64,000 nt of DNA from Avipropionibacterium sp050157065 (lineage in GTDB: Bacteria; Actinomycetota; Actinomycetes; Propionibacteriales; Propionibacteriaceae): assembly GCA_050157065.1 (NCBI GenBank), contig CP189573.1. One strand, 5' to 3'. The position numbers were made by a program, and so were the translations under genes. Each line of letters opens with the position of its first letter. Position 1 is the first letter of the stretch. The notes under the pieces were generated by a model. That model did no database searches, was not told the DNA's origin, and was given only the letters and a program-made list of their open reading frames with translations. This document shows positions 59,377 through 64,000 of this stretch, one piece after another.

Positions 59377-59943
59377 TCACTTGCCCCGTTCGGTTTCGGC
59401 TCGTTCGGTTTCGTCCCGTTCGGTCTCGGCCAGGTGCTCGCGCAGCCAGTCGAGTGAGTGCCGGTGCGACGCGATGCCGTAGTCGAGCACCGCGCGTTGG
59501 TGGAACGCGAGGGCGCGCCACTCGTCCGGCACGGGCAGGGCGGCGATCTCGTCGCGGCGTGACTCGAGCTCGGCCAGGCTGTCGGCGGTGCGCGCGATGA
59601 TCGTGTGCAGGACGACCAGCCGTTCGGCCGGTGCGACGTGGCCGAGGAAGAACAGCCGCGACAGCACCGCGGTCTCCAGGTCGGAACCGGTCAGGTCCCC
59701 GGTCAGCCAGGCATGGAAGTGTTGCCGCCCGGTGTCGGTGATCTCGTACACCTTGCGGCCGCGGGCCTGCCGTTCGGTGTCCGCCACCGCGATGTGGCCG
59801 GCGGCGAGCAACCCGTCCAGGGCGCGCTTGATGCTGCCCGAACTGGCGCTGTAGAACAGCGAGACCCCGGCCTCGAATCCCTTGATCAGGTCGTACAGGC
59901 TCATCGGGCGGATCAGCAACAGGCCCAGGACCACGAACGACAT
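59377..59943 (-). CDS. PadR-family transcriptional regulator
   Basis: 188 residues. The winged helix at the N-terminus (LLLIRPMSLYDLIKGFEAGV, SLFYSASSGSIKRALDGL, GRKVYEITDTGRQHF) is followed by a C-terminal helical dimerisation region and a Glu/Arg/Thr repeat tail. It is divergent from the serine hydrolase gene; a 21-bp perfect palindrome lies between the two starts, so it likely represses both. PadR proteins sense phenolic acids or drugs; the ligand is unknown here. Confidence 0.9.
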   Translation of the reverse strand: MSFVVLGLLLIRPMSLYDLIKGFEAGVSLFYSASSGSIKRALDGLLAAGHIAVADTERQARGRKVYEITDTGRQHFHAWLTGDLTGSDLETAVLSRLFFLGHVAPAERLVVLHTIIARTADSLAELESRRDEIAALPVPDEWRALAFHQRAVLDYGIASHRHSLDWLREHLAETERDETERAETERGK

Positions 59944-59972
59944 GGCTGCATCCTAGGGCATTGTGCCCCATG

Positions 59973-59993
59973 GACATGTCTGCTAGACATGTC
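59973..59993. promoter_or_regulatory. PadR operator: 21-bp perfect palindrome
   Basis: GACATGTCT (59973-59981) and AGACATGTC (59985-59993) are exact complements around a GCT centre. Each arm is itself a GACATGTC palindrome, so the site contains two tandem 8-bp palindromes 13 bp apart. The ATGT-N7-ACAT core resembles the ATGT-N8-ACAT box known for PadR regulators. It lies 29 bp before the padR start and 34 bp before the hydrolase start. Confidence 0.7.
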
Positions 59994-60027
59994 TACAGGA
60001 GATGTCAGCGCAACTCGGGAGGTCATC

Positions 60028-61161
60028 ATGTCGTTCCACCGCGATCTCGATCGGCGGCTGCGGGGCCTGCGCGCCCACCTGGACCGGGTGTCGCGGCGGC
60101 GTGGGGCGCTACCGGCGCCGCAGGTGCTGGTGCGCGCGCCGGGAGTGGAGTTCAGCTACGGGGATCGGGCGAAGCCGTTCCACAGCGCCAGCGTGGGCAA
60201 GGTGATGACGACCACGCTCATCGGCCGCCTGGTCGAACAGGGGCGACTGGCCCTCGACACCCCGATCGGCACCGTGCTGCCGGGGTCGGAGGTCGCCGGG
60301 CTCCCGGCGGCCCCCGGGGTGGACGTCGGCGCCGACGTGACGATCGAGCGCCTGCTGACCCACACCAGCGGGCTGCCGGACTTCTTCGAACCGCCACGGG
60401 GCAGTGGCTCCGCCGCCTCGATCACCGGCGCGGTCTCCGACCCCGACCGGAGGTGGACCCCCTCGGCGCTGCTCGACGAGGCGCGTGCGATGCCGGCCGT
60501 CGGCCGACCGGGGGAACGCTTCCACTACTGCGACACGGGATTCGTCGTGCTGGGACGGGTGGTCGAGGAGGTCACCGGCGACCCGTTCAACACGGTGCTG
60601 CGGCAGCAGGTGCTCGAGCCGGCGGGCATGGCGCGGAGCTCGACGCCGTACGGTGACGCCGTCGCTCCGGGAGAACTGGCCGGGCTCGAGGTCGCACCGT
60701 TCTGGATCGGACGGCGCGAGCTGAGCCGTGCCCTGTGCGTCAGCCTCGACTGGGCCGGCGGCGGCATCGTCGGTCCGCCGGAGGACTTCGTCGCCTTCCA
60801 ACAGGCGTTGCACTCGGGGCAGTTGATCTCGCCGACACTGTTGGCCCACCTCGCGCGGCCGCGGCGCCGACGACGGCCCGGCCTGCACTACGGTGCCGGA
60901 CTGGTGACCATCCGATTCCACGAGTTCTTCCCGGTCGGCCTGGCCAACCTGCCGCAGCCCGTCGGTGGGGTCGGGGCCTTCGCGACCCACATGTTCCACT
61001 ACCCGCAGCAGCAGGCGCACGTGGTGATCAACTTCCACGGGACGCAGCAGATGCAGGCCAGTTTCCAGACGCACTGCCGGATCGCGATGGTGCTTCGTGG
61101 GCTGACCATCGACGCGCCGATCGGTGATCAGCTGTTCACCCCGGTGCCCTCGCCGCAGTGA
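60028..61161 (+). CDS. Serine hydrolase, beta-lactamase/class C-like
   Basis: 377 residues of the beta-lactamase-related serine hydrolase family (PF00144 type). The nucleophile motif is Ser55-Val-Gly-Lys58; IERLLTHTSGLPDFFE is the usual helper segment; the YxN tyrosine appears in FHYCDTGF with Asp replacing Asn; HxG-like residues are near GGVGAFATHMFHY. There is no signal peptide, so an esterase or peptidase acting in the cytoplasm is more likely than antibiotic resistance. GGGAGG precedes the ATG. PadR control is implied by the operator. Confidence 0.87.
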   Translation: MSFHRDLDRRLRGLRAHLDRVSRRRGALPAPQVLVRAPGVEFSYGDRAKPFHSASVGKVMTTTLIGRLVEQGRLALDTPIGTVLPGSEVAGLPAAPGVDVGADVTIERLLTHTSGLPDFFEPPRGSGSAASITGAVSDPDRRWTPSALLDEARAMPAVGRPGERFHYCDTGFVVLGRVVEEVTGDPFNTVLRQQVLEPAGMARSSTPYGDAVAPGELAGLEVAPFWIGRRELSRALCVSLDWAGGGIVGPPEDFVAFQQALHSGQLISPTLLAHLARPRRRRRPGLHYGAGLVTIRFHEFFPVGLANLPQPVGGVGAFATHMFHYPQQQAHVVINFHGTQQMQASFQTHCRIAMVLRGLTIDAPIGDQLFTPVPSPQ

Positions 61162-61196
61162 GGGGGCTGCCGCCCGCGGGCCCCTAGGCTGGGTAC

Positions 61197-61874
61197 GTGC
61201 CCAACGACTCCCGTACGATTCTGGCGCGGCTCGACCGCCGGTTGGGGGCGCCGGTCGCCGCCCGGGCCGCGGACTTCCTCGCCGACCCGGCCGCCGAACC
61301 CGTACCGCCTCGGGCCTCGGCCAGTGTGCTGCTGCTCCGTGACACCGCAGGCGGCCTGGAGGTGTTCGTCCTGCATCGGCACCCCGCCATGCCGTTCGCG
61401 GCGGGCACGCTCGCCTTCCCGGGCGGTGGCCGCGAACCGGGCGATCCCACCATTGAGGCGTGCGCGGTGCGGGAGGTGGCCGAGGAGACCGGAGTTGATC
61501 TTGACGAGCCCACGTTGGCACCGTGGGCGCACTGGATCACGCCGGCGTGGGAGTCGCGCCGCTACGACACCCACTTCTTCCTTGCCGCACTGCCCGCTGG
61601 TGCGACGGCCGGGAACGCCTCGGGTGAGGCCGAGTGGGCCGACTGGGTGCGGCCCGGGGACGCGCTGGTCGAACTCGCCGCCGGTCGCTGGTCCGCGCTT
61701 CCCCCGGCCACGTCCATGATCACCGAGCTGGTGGAGCTGCGAGACGTCGACCACGCCCGCGACATCGCGGCCGACCGAACGGTCGGGACCGTCCTGCCCA
61801 CGGCCGTCCACGACAGAGACGAGGGTTGGTGCTGGGTGTACCCGGCCGCCGGTTCGGCCGGAGGTCGACCATGA
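61197..61874 (+). CDS. NUDIX hydrolase (Rv3672c-like)
   Basis: 225 residues. The Nudix box is GGGREPGDPTIEACAVREVAEETGV, shortened here: G-x5-E type with REVAEETG. The N-terminal VLLLRDTAGGLEVFVLHRHP fits the CoA/ADP-ribose type subgroup. The GTG at 61197 is preceded by only a weak ribosome site. It overlaps the MBL gene by 4 bp. In mycobacteria a similar gene lies near the MBL, RidA and ArsA-like genes, which here are 16 kb away. Confidence 0.88.
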   Translation: MPNDSRTILARLDRRLGAPVAARAADFLADPAAEPVPPRASASVLLLRDTAGGLEVFVLHRHPAMPFAAGTLAFPGGGREPGDPTIEACAVREVAEETGVDLDEPTLAPWAHWITPAWESRRYDTHFFLAALPAGATAGNASGEAEWADWVRPGDALVELAAGRWSALPPATSMITELVELRDVDHARDIAADRTVGTVLPTAVHDRDEGWCWVYPAAGSAGGRP

Positions 61875-62644
61875 TCAACAGTGTCCGATCGGTGCTGGCG
61901 CCCAATCCCGGACCGATGACGCTCACCGGCACCAACACCTGGCTGGTCGACACCGGCAACGGAGTCACCGTGATCGATCCCGGGCCGGACGACGACCGGC
62001 ACCTGACGGCGATCCTGGCTGCCGCGCCGGCGGTCACCACCATCGTGGTCACCCATCGCCACCACGACCACACCGACCTGGCCCCACGACTGGCGGCCTC
62101 GACCGGGGCGACGGTCCGGGCCGCCGACCCGGTCCACTGTCACCGCGGCGGTGCCCCACTACGGGACGGTGACGAACCGGCCCCCGGGTTGCGGGTGCTC
62201 AGCACACCGGGGCACACCGACGACTCGATCTGCCTGCACCACCCGGCATCCGCCTCGCTCTTCACCGGCGACACCGTGCTGGGCACCGGGAGTTCGGTGA
62301 TCGCGTACGGCGAGGGGAACGTCGGCGACTCACTGGCCAGCCTCCACCGGTTGGCCGTCTTCGCCGCGGACCACGACATCAGCGTGCTCCGGCCCGGGCA
62401 CGGTCCGGAGGTGGGGGACCCGGTGGTACGGCTGCGGCACGACCTCGCCCACCGTCGGGAACGGCTCGCCCAGGTGCAGCAGGCACTCGACGGCGGTGCC
62501 TCCGGGGTGGTGGCGGTGACCGACCTGGTGCACGGTGGGCTCGACGCCCGACTGCTGGGCCCGGCGCGGTCGAGCATCGCCGCCCATCTGGCCCGACTGG
62601 GGGCGTTGGACCCCGACGACCCGTGGATCACCGGCACCCCCTGA
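61871..62644 (+). CDS. MBL-fold metallo-hydrolase (Rv3677c-like)
   Basis: 257 residues. The metal-binding motif VVTHRHHDHTD, then STPGHTDDSICL and SLFTGDTVLGTGSSVI, gives a full di-zinc site like that of RNase Z/LACTB2-type enzymes. It ends with a winged-helix-like tail (VTDLVHGGLDARLLGPARSS). The ATG overlaps the NUDIX stop. The substrate could be nucleic acid or a small molecule. Confidence 0.9.
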   Translation: MINSVRSVLAPNPGPMTLTGTNTWLVDTGNGVTVIDPGPDDDRHLTAILAAAPAVTTIVVTHRHHDHTDLAPRLAASTGATVRAADPVHCHRGGAPLRDGDEPAPGLRVLSTPGHTDDSICLHHPASASLFTGDTVLGTGSSVIAYGEGNVGDSLASLHRLAVFAADHDISVLRPGHGPEVGDPVVRLRHDLAHRRERLAQVQQALDGGASGVVAVTDLVHGGLDARLLGPARSSIAAHLARLGALDPDDPWITGTP

Positions 62645-62676
62645 TCGACCCCCGGCGCATCACCGTGAACCCGCCC

Positions 62677-62705
62677 TTGACCCGAAAGTCCTGCACTCAT
62701 ACGAT
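62677..62705 (+). promoter_or_regulatory. Sigma-70-type promoter of second solute-binding lipoprotein
   Basis: TTGACC (62677-62682) and TACGAT (62700-62705) are separated by exactly 17 bp. Transcription would start near 62712, leaving a leader of about 77 nt. This is the best-conserved promoter seen in the window. Confidence 0.65.
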
Positions 62706-62788
62706 TTAGCAGCGTTGGCAGGGAAGCTGACAACCGCTGAGCGGCCCTGGTCCCGGGGCAGCAAGCGGCAACACAGGAGTGATCCATC

Positions 62789-64000
62789 GTGGCCCTTGGA
62801 ATCTCTCGACGTGCGGTCCTCGCGGGGACGGCCGGCCTCGGACTGGCCGGACTGGCGGCCTGTGGCACCGGAGGCGGCTCCGGTGAGAACGGCAACCCTC
62901 CCGGGGGCAACAACAACAGCGACTCGGTGCTGCCGGCGTACACGCCGGTCGAGCTGGTCAAACCGGACGTGCCGGGGACCGACATCGTGATGCCCGCGTA
63001 CTTCTCGTACCCGCAGAACACCGAGAAGGTGTTCGACACGCCGCCGGGCGAGGGGTTGGAGAAGATCTCCATCGCCTACACGACCTTCCAACCGGTGCCC
63101 ACGGGTCCGGACAGCAACTCGTTCTGGAAGCAGCTGCAGGAGGACGTCGGCACCACCGTGGAGCTGCAGCCGGTGCCGTCGTCGGAGTACACCAAGGTGT
63201 TCCCCACCCGGGTGGCGGGCGATCAACTGGCCGACATCATGTTCCTGCCGCGCCCGGTGCCTGAGATGCCCGCGTTGTTGGAGAGAAAGTTCGCCGACCT
63301 CGGCCCACTGCTGTCGGGCGACGCCGCCAACGACTTCCCGTACCTGGCGAACATTCCGACCGCGTCATGGCGGTGGACCCGGGCCAACGGCACGATTCAG
63401 GCCGTCCCGCAGCACCGGGCGGTCACCGGTGCCGCGATCTTCACCCGGCCCGACATCCTGGCCGAGCTCGGAGCCACCGAGGAGCCGAAGGACTTCGCCG
63501 AGTTCGAGGAGATGGTCCGCACCGTCAGCGATCCGAAGCAGGACCGGTGGGCCTTCTCCAACACGGCGTCGATGCGGACCGCCATCCTCAGCATGCTGGG
63601 CGGGCCCAACGGCTGGAGCGAATCCGGCGGGACGCTGACCTCGCAGTACGCCGACGAGCGCTACCGGCAGGCGCTGGGCATCATGGCCGACTGGGTGGCC
63701 AAGGAGTACGCCCATCCGGAAGCCGCGACCGCCCCGTACGCACAACACCGGGAGTACTTCCGCCTCGGCAACACCGCCTTCCTCGGCGACGGGTACGCGG
63801 CCTGGGAGCTGCTGGTGCGGATGCTCGACGGCGACGTGTCGAAGCTGTCGATGATGGTGCTGCCCAAGTACGACGGTGGTGGTGACTACTCGCTGAATGC
63901 CGGGACCGGCATCCAGGGCATCACGGTGGTGAACAAGAAGCTCGAGGGAGACAAACTCCGGGCCGCGCTCAACGTGCTGAACTTCCTGGCCGCCCCGATC
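62789..64000 (+). CDS. Extracellular solute-binding lipoprotein (3' end outside window)
   Basis: 404 codons are visible and the frame is open to the window edge. The N-terminus (ISRRAVLAGTAGLG, then LAAC) is a twin-arginine lipoprotein signal, followed by a Gly/Asn-rich linker. The mature part (SIAYTTFQPVPTGPDSNSF, FWKQLQEDVGTTVELQ, LADIMFLPRPVPEMPALLER) fits large family 1 sugar-binding proteins of the LplA type. The GTG at 62789 has AGGAG upstream. It is a paralogue of the lipoprotein at 8328, and transport genes may follow beyond the window. Confidence 0.85.
   Translation, partial: MALGISRRAVLAGTAGLGLAGLAACGTGGGSGENGNPPGGNNNSDSVLPAYTPVELVKPDVPGTDIVMPAYFSYPQNTEKVFDTPPGEGLEKISIAYTTFQPVPTGPDSNSFWKQLQEDVGTTVELQPVPSSEYTKVFPTRVAGDQLADIMFLPRPVPEMPALLERKFADLGPLLSGDAANDFPYLANIPTASWRWTRANGTIQAVPQHRAVTGAAIFTRPDILAELGATEEPKDFAEFEEMVRTVSDPKQDRWAFSNTASMRTAILSMLGGPNGWSESGGTLTSQYADERYRQALGIMADWVAKEYAHPEAATAPYAQHREYFRLGNTAFLGDGYAAWELLVRMLDGDVSKLSMMVLPKYDGGGDYSLNAGTGIQGITVVNKKLEGDKLRAALNVLNFLAAPI

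Noticed and set aside
60028..61161. Antibiotic-resistance beta-lactamase
   Set aside because: SxxK is present, but there is no signal peptide, the YxN motif is altered, and the composition fits the general serine hydrolase family; resistance should not be inferred.

Overview
The window is high-GC DNA with GTG starts, dense ATGA/GTGA gene overlaps, twin-arginine lipoproteins, a WhiB regulator, an F420-dependent reductase family member and an ECF42-type sigma factor. All of this points to an actinobacterium. The run ponA2-like PBP / whiB4-like / two ArsA-like ATPases / DUF4177 / RidA / NUDIX / MBL hydrolase matches the order I recall for Rv3682 down to about Rv3672c of Mycobacterium tuberculosis. 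The many sugar-type dehydrogenases and solute-binding lipoproteins would suit a Propionibacteriales-like soil or sludge organism, but that placement is inference.

Layout. 1-13.4 kb: the end of a peptide/sugar-type ABC transporter operon (permease plus two ATPases), a convergent pair of Gfo/Idh/MocA oxidoreductases, a two-subunit 3-oxoacid CoA-transferase, a fatty acid desaturase, a DUF6226 protein, a solute-binding lipoprotein, Lon protease and an NmrA-like protein. 13.7-29.7 kb: a region bounded by two direct copies of one IS3-family (IS407-like) element. The outermost flanks of the pair carry the same 4-bp sequence ATGG, as expected for a composite transposon of about 16 kb. 29.8-44.8 kb: chromosomal genes, including tRNA-Pro(CGG), an ECF42 sigma factor with its DGPF partner, YqeY, a PonA2-like PBP, WhiB, ArsA-like ATPases, ornithine aminotransferase and RidA. 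44.8-61.2 kb: an accessory block with a sugar isomerase, a 2087-residue helicase-nuclease protein, an ankyrin lipoprotein, an IclR-controlled set of carbohydrate-type enzymes, and a PadR/serine hydrolase pair. 61.2-64 kb: NUDIX and MBL hydrolases and the start of a second solute-binding lipoprotein.

The composite element carries two stress modules among the wreckage of older insertion sequences. The copper module is a CueP-like lipoprotein, a DUF6153 membrane protein and a Tat-exported multicopper oxidase. The sulfur/thiol module is a rhodanese, a TauE/SafE permease, a GntR/UTRA regulator, a DsrE-like protein, a DsbA-like oxidoreductase, a CcdA-like transporter and a small CPVC membrane protein on the minus strand, with a divergent type II-like sulfide:quinone oxidoreductase. 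Matching palindromes (ATGTACGTACAT and ATGTCCGTACAA) in the two control regions suggest that the GntR protein regulates both halves. This mobile sulfide/persulfide-thiol regulon is the most promising candidate for an undescribed system. Both flanking IS copies have lost their transposase frame through different small duplications, so the element looks immobilised unless a transposase is supplied in trans.

Many longer open frames in this GC-rich DNA are antisense shadows and were left out.
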